The position numbers and the translations under genes are program-made. From Linanthus parryae (Eukaryota > Streptophyta > Magnoliopsida > Ericales > Polemoniaceae): a DNA stretch of 64,000 bases. Shown here one piece after another: positions 48,310 to 59,700 of the stretch. Under the pieces are notes generated by a model. That model was given only the letters and a program-made list of their open reading frames with translations. It did not search any database and was not told where the DNA came from. The stretch's first letter is position 1; the number at the start of each line of letters is the position of its first letter. The DNA is taken from contig JALGPY010000003.1 of the NCBI GenBank assembly GCA_023055425.1, positions 20,147,001 through 20,211,000 of the forward strand, read 5' to 3'.

Positions 48310-49840
48310 TTACGGAAAGACGTATGGAAATTCTCTCACTATTGGAATGTCTTCTAACTTTTTCCCTTCTTTCTCCTGATCGTGGATCGTACAGAGGTAT
48401 GCCTTATGCCCTTTCTTCACATAGGATAGGATGGATAAGGCTGACACGATTTGGATTTTGGGTTCGCTGGTTATACCCCTATAGGATAGGCGTTCACCTT
48501 TCGGGCCACGGAATTTAACTCTTTGGTCGGCACATTCTATGGTTGCTTTGTATTTGCTAAGCCAGTTCATACGTAAGATGACGTCCAGATTTCCTAGATC
48601 GAAGAGGATCAGGTCAGAATGTAGCTTGGCTCCTAATATTTCTAGGTTGATTCCACGATACATGGTTTTACAAGGTGTGATTTCTCCACTAGGGATAGAG
48701 ATGGTAATAGATATTGGGGTAGGAGTTGGCAAGTTTAACTCCTTAGCAAAATTAGATGATATGAAAGAAAATGTGGCTCCAGAATCAAATAAAACTAAAG
48801 CAGGGGTGAAATGGATTAGGAATGTACCAGTCACTACGTTGGCTTGCTCCGCTTGAGTCCGATTCATAACATTGATAGTTACGGGTCGTGGCAGCTGGGG
48901 CTGTAGGAGCTGTTGTTGCTGTGGTCATGGATCCAGCAACACTTCCTTGTGACTTGTTGTTATAGTTATTTCCTTGCCCATAATTGCCTTGGTTGTTCCT
49001 TCCTCCATTGTTGTAGCCAATTTTGTTCCTCCAGTTGTTGTTTCCTCCATTGTTGTAGCCATTGTTGTTCCTCCAGTTGTTGTTGCCTCCATTGTTGTAG
49101 CCTCCTTGGTTATATCCACTATTGTTTCCACCGTAATGGTTGAATCCTCCATTTCCTCCCTGATTTCCACCACTGTTATTTATTGGGGTTCTTACTCGGC
49201 ATTCATACCTTCGATGGCCTAGCTTTCCACAGTTGAGGCAAGTCACCTTCATGCCTTGGCAGTTCACCCCTGGGTGATTTCTGCCGCATCTCTTGCAGTG
49301 GTATGTCCTTACCTGGCCCTGTCCACCTTGACATTGGTTCCCAAACTTGTTGGTGGGGGATGGGTTGAGACGAAACCTCTTATCTCCACTATCGTTTCCT
49401 GTACCACGATTCTGGGATCCAATTGCTGCTGATGGTGTATCGATCTTTCTTTTATTAGACTCCTCATTGTTCTCATCAATCAAATTATGGGCGTCCTGAG
49501 CTGCCCCATGAGCATCCATGAGGTGTCGAATCGGATCGCAATCAAGGCCATTCGAAGTTGGAAGTTTAAACCTTCTATAAACCTCTTGATATTCTTTGCC
49601 TCGGTCGGCACCCGTTCCCTTCCAAACCTCATCAGCTCCATGTATTTTTGATGATAATCATAAGGGCTATCACTTCCTTGTTTCAAGTTCATGAATTCTT
49701 TGAACTTCCTATCCTTGACATGGTCAGGATAGAAACGTTCACGTAGCGCCTCTTTCAGCTGTTCCCGACCAAATCCCTTTTGGGCAAGAAGTTCTTCTCC
49801 CTTGACTGACCACCAGTCGTCAAAATTAAAAGAACTACTT
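48310..49840 (-). pseudogene. gag: E1 gag and protease, 5'-truncated
   Basis: On the - strand: gag from a WW motif near 49810 (LKEALRERFYPDHV, RFIEGLN), a linker, zinc knuckles CKRCGRNHPGVNC and CLNCGKLGHRRYEC (about 49190-49300), a Gly/Asn-rich repeat tract, then protease with an intact LFDSGATFSF near 48790. The gag start, leader and primer-binding site are lost at 49840, where LTR2 sequence begins. Frame changes occur near 49500 and 48850. Confidence 0.9.
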
Positions 49841-50048
49841 TTATAACTCATACAAAAACAAAATAACAAAATTATATAGAAACAAAATTTCACTATTATT
49901 ATTTTCCTTAACTTATAATTATATATATGTATAAAAAATAATATATATAACACCTAAAAATAAAGAAAACTACATTTATAAATTCTATTAATGGCCCAAA
50001 ATATTCAATAATTTCCTAAGAATACCCCCAAAATTACGGGGTATTACA
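49841..50048 (-). repeat. LTR2 fragment (U3 end only)
   Basis: About 208 bp matching the end of LTR1 at 45470-45681. It joins E1 gag directly, so the rest of this LTR and the start of E1 were deleted together. Confidence 0.85.
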
Positions 50049-50333
50049 TCACATCTCCCTTAAAACAAAGCTTCGTCCCCGAAGCTTAAACTAACTCCCC
50101 GATGCAATGTATGAAATTCTAATGCACAAGTAATAGCAAGACGTGTAATACGAAATAGGATGGGTAATTGAAATGCACGGCTGTTAAATCACATCTCCCT
50201 TAAAAGTGAGTGACGTCCCCGTCACTCGACTCGTACCTGGTCGAAAAGGTGTGGGTAACGCTTTTGCATTTCTTCTTCGGCTTCCCACGTCGCTTTTTCA
50301 GTGAGATGGTTCGACCATCTCACTGATACCAAC
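50049..50333 (-). other. Interior of an E deletion derivative (285 bp)
   Basis: Holds a polypurine tract, the last roughly 25 codons of pol (chromodomain end PHLFD), and the first nine bases of the primer-binding site (TGGTATCAG) next to LTR3. Everything between is deleted. The junction is a 29-bp inverted repeat (50298-50326) with 13-bp arms and a 3-base loop. Confidence 0.85.
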
Positions 50334-52948
50334 TGAAACAACCCTGGAACCTACGATTCCTTGCTAGTGCAACCAAACAGAAATCCAAAGTGCATTCAAT
50401 TGATAAAACCGGAGAAAAACCTCCAACAATAGTTTGAATGAAATAATAACATCGTCTAAATTCGCTAAAATAGAAACTCCTACTAAAATACTAAATGATT
50501 CCTAGCTTGCTCGTAGCTCCAGCTTACGTATGCGCATCCCCCACCTTATTCATAACCTGCGGGTTTTCAAATAGCATCAGCCGACCGGAGAAAACGTTTA
50601 TCAGTGAAAACTGAGTAAGCATACATCACAACATGTAAAACAGAGTAGGCTAACAGTAAAAGAAATAATCACATCTTAATCGATGATTTGGTTGAGGCGT
50701 AGCCTACGAGCCCCAACAGGTACGATGTAAATAGAGAAGTCACGATGCAATAAATCCAATAATGGGGTACATTCTTGGTTATACCAATTTCTCCCCGGAC
50801 GTTAGTAGATAGCCCTTCGCTATCCCGCCCTAACCATTCTAATGAGACCTTAAGTGTCGACACCCCTATACAGTCATGACCTAAACATGCATAGGTAGTA
50901 CTCATAGATTCCACGATAAATAAAAAGGGTATGAACCCTAGGGAAATCACTCAATTGTGATCCCGGAAATAGCCTTCACGCACGTCCTCTGTACATCATT
51001 CCCAATTCCATTATCATTCATTAATCCTTCCACACGATTCACACGAGTACTATAAGTTTGAAATCCACAAGCTTCTCAAAATATTTTAACAGTATTGAAT
51101 TAACTCACACAAAACATCACATTTTGATAGTTGAAGGTGTTGTGCACATATACTTACTTGGATTGGAAGAGAGATCGTCACATGAAAGCAAACAACCTTC
51201 TAGTACTCGTAGTATGGATCCTCCACAAATTCACCGTCTATGAACTCGGTGTCTACAATAGCAAATATTTTCCTAATCATATTCCGCTAACTAAAATAGT
51301 GCACACGGTCCTATATGCAAGTGTAACCCCCCACATATTCCTAATTAAATCTTATAACAACCTTATCACTTATTAGTCCTAACCTAGCGAATATTTATTT
51401 AAATGTATTTTTTTTATAAAAGAACTAATTAAAAATAAACTTAGATTATTTATTTATTGGCATAGTAAAGATAACTATTTAACTCGAAAGATTAAATTAA
51501 AAGCTAAAGACTCGTTTATTAATATTATTATAAAAGTTACAGTAAAACAAAAATGTTATTAACTAAGAAAACCCTTTTTTTCAATTTACACAAAATTATG
51601 TTATTTAGTCGCAAACGAAAATAACTAGTACTTTATTTGCATTAATAATATACTATTAACAAAACAATGATATTTTTACTTTGCAAAAACAGATTATTGG
51701 AATATTTAATTAAAACAAGGTATGCTAGTTTACACTAAATAGATAAGAAACTAATGTTACTACTAGTATTCCCAAAGTTTTTCATAACGTGCAAAATAAC
51801 CCCCACAAGTTACAACACAACCCCGCCCATTTTTTTCCCTATATGTCTAACTAACACAAGTACAAAACCCAAAAACAAAACAAAAAAAAAACAAAAAAAA
51901 AAAATAATAAAAGAAAAGAGAAAAAAAACAGAGAACTGGGTTCTCTTTTTCCACCCGACAGAGGAGACGGGAATACATAGACGACGACGAGGGACGAGGA
52001 CGGACGACGACGATCGCACGGTGGCGAGGACAATGAAGGCGAGGACGGAAGGAAAGGACGTCGCACGGCGGAACGAGCTGGGCTCGCTTGGACTCGGTCG
52101 AATTTCGGCCGAGTTCCGGCTGGGTTTTCCGACGAACCGAACGGGAGAGAGAGAGGGCGAGATTGCGAGAGAGAACGGTGGTGGCGACGAAGAGGACGAT
52201 GCCGGTGACGGCGGTGGAGCTGGGGCGAGGGACGCTTGGGATTCGGCTGGACCTGGTTGGGTTCCGTCGGACCTGTTTTTTCCAGCGAAACAGGGGCAGC
52301 AAGAGGAGGGAGAGAGCTCGGGCTTTTGGGTGTGAAAACCTCTACCTTTGCAGTGGGTTTATATAGACTCGGATTGAAGAATCCGACAACAATTAGGAGA
52401 GTTTCCGGGTTGTTTTTGATTCCGAATCGAACCGCAAAATTGGGTAAAATTGTTTTCTTGAAACGAAAGAATTGGGTTTTATCGAACAGGGGGTGAATTG
52501 GGACGGGTTGGTGGTTAGTTTGTGTCGGAGGTGGAGTTGGCTTGGCGGAGAATCGCTGGAGAAGGAAACGGAGATAAATCTCCTGTTCGTTGTTGGGGAA
52601 GAAGATGAAAGGTGGAGGTATTCAGTGTGGCTGGCACACCGCGTGACGCGGTGGCTGGTCACGCGCAATTAATTAAAAAAAATGTGACGTTTGGGCACGT
52701 TAAAAATGTAATACGACCCACAACTTTTTAATAACTAAAATTTATATAACTTTTATAACTTTTACTAAAAATCATATATAAACAAAAAGTTCAAAATATT
52801 ATTTTTCTTAACTTATAATTATATATATGTATAAAAAATAATATATATAACACCTAAAAATAAAGAAAAATACTTTTATAAATTCTATTAATGGCCCAAA
52901 ATATTCAATAATTTCCTAAAAATACCCCCAAAATTACGGGGTATTACA
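50334..52948 (-). repeat. LTR3 of the E array (2615 bp)
   Basis: Matches LTR1 along its length; differences are more frequent in the U5-proximal 300 bp. It is the 5' LTR of the 285-bp derivative and at the same time the 3' LTR of E2. Palindrome at 50854-50863, GTAAGT as complement of 51152-51157, TATA box at 52358-52365. Confidence 0.94.
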
Positions 52949-53082
52949 TCACATCTACCTTAAAACAAAGCTTCGTCCCCGAAGCTTAAACTAACTCCCT
53001 GATGCAATGTATGAAATTCTAATGCGCAAGTTATAGCAAGACATGTAATACGAAACAAGACGGTTATTGAAATGTACGGCTG

Positions 53083-55950
53083 TTAAATCACATCTCCCTT
53101 AAAAGGAGTGACGTCCCCGTCACTCGACTCGTACCTGGTCGAAAAGGTGTGGGTAACGTTTTTCATGTCTTCTTCGGCTTCCCATGTTGCTTCTTCAGTG
53201 AGATGGTTCGACCAAAGAACCTTAACCAACGCGGTTGACTTGGTACGGGTTTCCCTAGTCTTTCGATATAAGATTTTGATTGGTTGCTCTTCATAAGTGA
53301 GGGATGGATCAAGTTCAACTGGTTCGGGATCAAGGATATGGTTCGGGTCATGGATATAAGGTTTGAGTTGAGAGACATGGAAAACATTATGGACTCGTCC
53401 TAGGTTGTTAGGAAGATTAAGGCGATATGCTACGTCTCCGATCCGATCCAAAACTTCATAGGGTCCAATGAATTTAGGACTTAGCTTTCCTTTCTGGTTA
53501 AAAAGCATAACCCCCTTCGTCGGTGAGACCTTTAGGAACACTTTGTCACCAACCTTAAATTCAAGTGGTCTTCTTTTCGTATCTGCGTAAGACTTCTGTC
53601 GATCTTGCGCCGCCTTCATCCTTTGTTGAATCATCCGAATCTGGTTCATCGACTCCTCTATCATTTGAGGTCCTAGAATGACCGTCTCGCTAATGTCGCT
53701 CCAACACAAAGGTGTCCTACACTTCGTTCCATACAACGCCTCATAGGGTGCCATGCCTATGCTAGCATGATAGCTGTTGTTGTACGAGAATTCGATAAGT
53801 GGTAACTTGTCCACCCATGAATCTCCAAAGTCTAAAATACAAGCTCTTAGCATGTCTTCTAGTGTCTGAATCGTCCTTTCGGATTGTCCATCCGTTGCTG
53901 GGTGAAAAGTTGTGCTGAATCACAACTCTGTTCACATAGCTTTTTGCAACTCTTTCCAAAAGTGCGACAAGAAATTTGGGTCCCTATCCGAAACGATTGA
54001 ACTAGGTACTCCATGTAACCTTAAAATGTTCTTTATGTAAGCATCCGCTCTTTTCTCCATATCCCACGTGTCCTTCATGGGAATGAATCTAGCTGTTTTC
54101 GTTAGTCGATCGACTTCCACCCAAATCTGGTTGAGACCATTTGTAGAAACGGTAAAGCCGTAACAAATTCCATTGAGATGGAATCCCATTTCCATACGGG
54201 TATTTCTAAAGGTTGCAACATCCCTCCTGGTCTCTTATGCTCGAATTTGACCTTTTGACAAGTCAAACATCGAGATACAAAGTCTAATACTTCCTTCTTC
54301 ATACCTTTCCACCAAAAGTTCTTCTTTAGATCCTTGGATAGCTTATCTCCTCCTGGGTGTACCGAATAGGGCGTGTTATGAGATTCATTCACAATCTTCT
54401 CCTTCACTTCCGCACATTTCATTGGTACACACCATCGTCCTTTGAACTTCACGCTTCCGTCTTCTTCTACTTTGAAGTTAGTTGCTTCGCCTTTATTGAT
54501 CTTCTCCTTAATCTCTTGTAGAAAAGCATCCTCCTTTTGAGCATCCTTTATTTCCACAAAGATATCCGGTACTATTGTCAAATTGCACAACAAGTTAGAC
54601 GTGGATCCTTGTGTGCAAACCTCAATCTCCAACTTTCGGAACTCCTCGTAAAGTTTAGGTGGTAACACCCACATTGCATTTTCCGTATGATCCTTCTTTC
54701 GGCTCAACGCATCCGCTACTGCGTTGGCTTTTCCTTCATGGTATTGGATCTTAACATCGTAATCCTTCACTAACTCTAACCACCTTCTTTGGCGCATATT
54801 CAGCTCCTTTTGCGTGAATATGTACTTCAAACTCTTGTGATCCGTGAAAATCTTACAAGTCGTACCGTAAAGGGAATGCCTCCAAATCTTCAATGCGAAC
54901 ACGATAGCCGCTAACTCCAAATCGTGGGTGGGGTAGTTCTCCTCGTAAGGCTTCAATTGTCTAGATGCATAGGCAATCACCTTTCCATCTTGCATCAGGA
55001 CACATCCTAGGCCATGCTTCGAGCCATCACTGTATACTTCAAATTCTCCTCCTTCGGTAGGTAAGGTCAAGACAGGTGCTGACGTTAACCTATCCTTCAA
55101 AGTTTGGAATGATTCCTCACACTTGCTGTCCCACACGTACTTGCTCGTCTTCTTCATTAATGTCGTCATAGGTTTGGCTATCTTAGAGAAATCATTCACA
55201 AATATTCGATAGTAACCCGCCAATCCTAAGAAACTTCTTATCTTTGTCACACTCTTTGGTGTGGGCCAGTCCCTTACTGCCGAAATCTTCCTTAGGTCCA
55301 CTGACACACCTTCCTTAAATATGATATGCCCTAGGAAAGGCACTCTATCCAACCAAAATTCACTCTTTGACAACTTTCCAAACAAATTTTCTTCCCTTAG
55401 GGTTTCTAATACTTCTCTCAAATGTTGCTCATGTTCTTCCTTCCCTTTTGAATATATTAGAATGTCATCGATGAAAACAACAACAAACTTATCTAAGTAC
55501 TTTTGAAGAACTCGGTTCATCAGTTCAATAAATGCTGCTGGAGCATTGGTGAGACCGAATGGCATTACCGTAAACTCGTAGTGGCCATATCGACTTTGAA
55601 ATGCCGCTTTAGGGAATATCATGTCCAGCTATCCTAAGATGGTGATATCCTGACCTTAAATCGATCTTTGAAAAGGTATCGGCTCCTTGTAGCTGGTCGA
55701 ACAAGTTGTTAATCCTGGGTAGTGGGTATCTATTCTTAACGATTACACCATTTAACTCCCGGTAATCTATGCAAAGTCTTAAACTCCCATCCTTCTTCTT
55801 CACGAACAAAACTGGTGCTCCCCAGGGTGATACACTAGGTCTGATGAATCCCTTGTCTAATAGCTCCTTAAGTTGTTCTTGTAGCTCCTTGAGCTCGGCT
55901 GGCCATCCTATATGGTGCCTTCGATATTGTTCCAGTCCCTGGTACTAAAT
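53083..55950 (-). pseudogene. pol: E2 pol: RT, RNase H, integrase, chromodomain
   Basis: On the - strand: the RT start is in pieces from about 55950 (a two-base deletion in the ELKELQEQ block near 55902 and a frame break near 55615). A 506-codon open stretch, 55622-54102, then carries RT with [11 protein letters not shown], RNase H, the HHCC domain ([22 protein letters not shown]) and the start of integrase. More frame breaks occur near 54150 and 53900; integrase end and chromodomain lie at 53853-53083. It is the better preserved pol of the two and shows what E1 has lost. Confidence 0.92.
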
Positions 55951-55993
55951 CAATAGCAAAGTCAACGGCTCTCTTTGGCGGCATTCCTAGAAG

Positions 55994-57150
55994 CTATTCC
56001 GAAAAGACGTCTGGAAATTCTCTCACTATTGGAATGTCTTCTAATATTTCCCCTTCTTTCTCCTGATCGTGGATCGTACAGAGGTATGCCTTATGCCCTT
56101 TCTTCACATAGGATAGGATGGATAAGGCTGACACGATTTGGATTTTTGGTCCGCTGGTTATACCCCTATAGGATAGGCGTTCACCTTTCGGGCCACGGAA
56201 TCTAACTTTTTGGTTGGCACATTCTATGGTTGCTTTGTATTTGCTAAGCGAGTCCATACCTAAGATGACGTCTAGGATTCCTAGATCGAAGAGGATCAGG
56301 TAAGAAGGTAGCTTGGCTCCTAAGATTTCTAGGTTGATTCCAGGATACATGGTTTTATAAGGTGTGATTTCTCCACTAGGGGTAGAGATGGTAATAGATA
56401 TTGGGGTAGGAGTTGGCAAGTTTAACTTCTTAGCAAAAGTAGATGATATGAAAGAAAATGTGGCTCCAGAATGAAATAAAACTAAAGCAGGGGTGGAATG
56501 GATTAGGGATGTACCAGTCACTACGTTGGCTTGCTCCGCTTGAGTCTGATTCATAACATTGATAGTTCCAGTTGCGCTACGGGTCGTGGCGGTTGGTGCT
56601 GTAGGAGCTGTTGTTGCTGTGGTCACGGATCCAGCAACACTTCCTTGTGACTTGTTGTTATAGTTATTTCCTTGCCCATAATTGCCTTGGTTGTTCCTTC
56701 CTCCATTGTTGTAGCCATTGTTGTTCCTCCAGTTGTTGTTTCCTCCATTGTTGTAGCCATTGTTGTTCCTCCAGTTGTTGTTGCCTCCATTGTTGTAGCC
56801 TCGTTGGTTATATCCACTATTGTTTCCACCGTAACGGTTGAATCCTCCATTTCCTCCCTGATTTCCACCGCTGTTATTTATTGGGGTTCTTACTCGGCAT
56901 TCATACCTTCGATGGCCTAGCTTTCCACAGTTGAGGCAAGTCACCTTCATGCCTTGGCAGTTCACCCCTGGGTGATTTCCGCCGCATCTCTTGCAGTGGT
57001 ATGTCCTTACCTGGCCCTGTCCACCTTGACATTGGTTCCCAAACTTGTTGGTGGAGGCTGGGTTGGGACGAAACCTCTTATCTCCACTATCGTTTCCTGT
57101 ACCGCGATTCTGGGATCCAATTGTTGCTGATGGTGTATCGATCTTTCTTT
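55994..57150 (-). pseudogene. gag: E2 gag C-terminus and protease
   Basis: On the - strand: gag from about the TPSATIGSQN linker at 57150, both zinc knuckles (about 56900-57000), a GGNN-rich tract, then protease near 56490 reading LFHSGATFSF, where histidine replaces the catalytic aspartate. All of the N-terminal gag, leader, primer-binding site and 5' LTR are missing. Confidence 0.9.
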
Positions 57151-57204
57151 TCTCAGAGGGCTCTTATCCAATTGTTGCTGATGGTGTATCGATCTTTCTT
57201 TCTT
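57115..57204. repeat. Short direct duplication at the E2 break
   Basis: About 36 bp (ATCCAATTGTTGCTGATGGT and onward) occurs twice, near 57115-57151 and 57169-57204, with a short spacer, next to the inverted LTR end. It probably marks end-joining or template switching. Confidence 0.8.
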
Positions 57205-57214
57205 TGCTGATTGG

Positions 57215-57304
57215 AGGTTTTTCTCCGGTTTTATTTAAATAAATGCACTTTGGATTTCCGTTTGGTTGCACTAGCAAGGAATCGTAGGTTCTAGGGTTGT
57301 TTCA
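57215..57304 (+). repeat. Inverted U5 end of the E LTR
   Basis: 90 bp whose reverse complement matches the first 105 bp of LTR1, with a short internal change. It is oriented opposite to all other E LTRs and ends at TTGTTTCA beside GCTTG. Confidence 0.88.
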
Positions 57305-57309
57305 GCTTG

Positions 57310-57995
57310 ACACTGGTTACTATTTTTTATACACATAGTTATGCCATTTATTACATTATTTATTAAAAAAAGTACTACTTAAAGAAAATTAAAAGAGAGT
57401 GGAGAAGATCATTTTAAAATAAATCATATTTTCTATAATGTATTCGTTATTTTAAAAGACATATACATTTCGGTTTTTTGATAAAGTAAGGAATAAATGG
57501 TTCTACATACAATGTGGGAATATGAAAATTGTCGTTTTATAGGCACTGGATAAAAAATAAAATTTTCTTAAATGCTATATTTTAAATATCCACTATTCTG
57601 ATAGTAACTCAAACATTTGAAAAACGCAATAGCGGATAAATAGTTATACCAATTGACTCTCTTATTACACATCTCAAGAAGTTTAACAAACAAATACAAA
57701 ATATATTCTATATTAAAAATAAAATTCTAACCAGATATTTACTGAGAACAATTATCATTTTACAAAAAATTGTGTATGTTAAATATGTTTTTTACAAACT
57801 TCTTTTTTGCAAATATGTTAATAGACAATTACTTATTTTAATAGGCAATTACTTATTTGTTAATACACAGCTTACTCAGAATATACATACCGCTAATTAA
57901 AATTGAAGAAACACATCTGGAAAATTTAATTTTGAAAGTGGTGAGTGAGTCATGGGTTATGTTTAAGCCATGACATGGTGTAATGACGGCATATT
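57310..57995. repeat. Degenerate AT-rich repeat right of the E array
   Basis: 57330-57520 resembles the AT-rich repeat body of 41-42 kb. 57896-57995 is the inverted partner of 42906-43007. No gene seen. Confidence 0.6.
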
Positions 57996-58330
57996 CACTA
58001 CAACAGATCCTGCTTTCAGCTACCAGTTTTCTTCCGACTACCAGGATTATGGTCTTTAAAAGCAGTACAAACAGTCTTTTTTATCTGTTAGTCGTCTGCC
58101 CTCTCGTCTTTTAGATTTTTAAAGACCACCTGTGTTTCTATCGTGGGGAAACGACTAGTCATCCAAAATAAAAAATAATCAATGACTTGCAGTTTTGTCG
58201 GGAATTGACCTAAACATAAATTTTACCAAACTTTTGAGCGGGAAATGAAATTTTCGCTAAATTTTGGGGAGAGAAATTAAATCTCCCCAAGTGTTGGAGG
58301 CAAAATCAAATCATACCAAAGAATTAATTC
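57996..58330. mobile_element. Possible CACTA-like start
   Basis: CACTACAACAGATCC at 57996-58010 resembles a CACTA terminus, followed by short repeats of CTACCAG type and their complements. It starts exactly where the inverted arm ends. No partner end was found; it may instead be promoter DNA of the region that follows. Confidence 0.3.
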
Positions 58331-58800
58331 ACCCTATCTGCTGGCCAACTAACAACTCCCCGCCATTACTCCCCCTTTCGGCCTCCACATCGAATTCACC
58401 TATCAAGAACCCTAGCTAACTCATCATCTTCCACTCGACACCACCGCCGACTCTCTCTCTCTATCTCCGCACAACCGTGGTCCTCTCACCACCACCGTCT
58501 TTCTCCTTTCCCGAATCGATCGTTCTTCAATCCGATTGACTCAATGGGACACCAGCTGGTTCAAATCTGAGAATGGAGTTTTGGCACAGGAAGAGAAATT
58601 CCATGTCTCACTCTTCACAAACATCTGTCCTCAGCAGTGGTCCGTCGCTCTCTGTCTCTCAGTCTCAATTTGGCTTCTCAGTTTCTATTGATTATATGCT
58701 TTTCAATTTGGGTCTGAATGGTGGCTTGAGCTCAGATCTAACAAGCTCTTCGCATTTCTATGACTTAAAAGGAGCAATTTTACTGTGATATATGTATTTT
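58331..58800 (+). other. Exon-like leader of a possible gene
   Basis: GC- and CT-rich DNA like a plant 5' leader (CTCTCTCTCTATCTCC near 58454), with an ATG ORF at 58573-58788 (MEFWHRKRNSMSHSSQTSVL, 71 residues, serine-rich). No known domain and no convincing splice donor could be placed, so coding status is uncertain. Confidence 0.3.
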
Positions 58801-59540
58801 TAGGTCGGGCTCCATCTTTCATGCTTATAAATTGTATGTGCTTTTCATTTTACTGTGATATCTGCAAACATTTTAACTATGGGTAAATCATGTGTTCGGA
58901 ACTGCTAGCTAAGTGTAGAATGTGGTATATATACTGTTTCTCACATAACCAAGTGGTTGCTGTTAACTGATTGGAAAGTGTGTATTCATGGGCTGAATGA
59001 TATATCTATGCGGGCAACATACGGATAGGAATGTGTGTTTTAATGTACATATAATTTGGCTAGTTGAATGTGATGTGGATGAAACTGAGGTAGCTGAAAA
59101 TGTTCATGTCTCCCAATTCATGTGTACGGTATGAAGTTTTTAAGTACCCTATGTCATTGCTGCAAGTTCATAATCTGATGTGTCCAAACATTTAGTTGTG
59201 TAAGAGGCCATGATGATATGGACCTACCGAATTCACTCATTGAAGCTGTTAGAGTGTAGTATGCCTGGAAAGGCAAATTTATTTTTTGCAGCCTGCTGTT
59301 TTCATCTCTTATTTGTTAATGAGTCCTGATCCAATCATCTTCATGCTCACTGAAGAGGCCGTTATGATATGGATCATTTGAATTCACTCTGTAGCCGATA
59401 CAATGTCATGATATGCATGGCGAGGCAAAATCTTTTTGGAGCCTGTGATCATGGATGTGTTATCTGGTTTTCACGAGTACAGATCTGAGCCCATTTCTGT
59501 ATTTCCCTCTGCTCATTCCATGTTTGTTATTTGTTATTAT
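58801..59540. other. Intron-like sequence with first copies of a repeated motif
   Basis: AT-rich, no ORF. Includes two units (about 59200-59335 and 59345-59495) of the repeat described at 59200-60710. Confidence 0.4.
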
Positions 59541-59700
59541 CTATTTCCTCCGTTCAACCTCTCTATTCTGCCGGGTCTTGCGTAGGTCATTTTGACCCGC
59601 TGATATTGTTGGAAATTTCATGCTAACATCTGTGCATGAAACCCGGGTCAAAGTGGCCTTCGCAAGTTCCGTCATTCGGTAGCGGATGAACGGATGAATT
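59541..59700. mobile_element. Fold-back MITE-like element
   Basis: The first 55 bp (CCTCCGTTCAACCTC... to TTTGACCCG) match, imperfectly, the complement of the last 55 bp. The GGTCATTTTGACC core resembles the MITE at 18722-18978. Target duplication not clear. Confidence 0.55.

Larger units (their letters stand above)
43071..57309 (-). mobile_element. E array: rearranged tandem of Ty3/gypsy elements with GCTTG duplication
   Basis: 43076-57304, flanked by GCTTG at 43071-43075 and 57305-57309. On the + strand: LTR1 (43076-45681), element E1 interior (45682-49840), LTR2 fragment (to 50048), a 285-bp interior, LTR3 (50334-52948), element E2 interior (52949-57150), then 90 bp of inverted LTR (57215-57304). 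All coding parts read on the - strand. Both outer ends are the U5 terminus (TGAAACAACC from outside inward), whereas a normal copy has U3 at one end and U5 at the other. The exact duplication suggests the rearranged molecule inserted in one event. Confidence 0.85.

Noticed and set aside
48913..49222. Cys- and Val-rich ORFs on the + strand, repeated near 56611-56920
   Set aside because: Antisense of the Gly/Asn-rich gag tract of E1 and E2.
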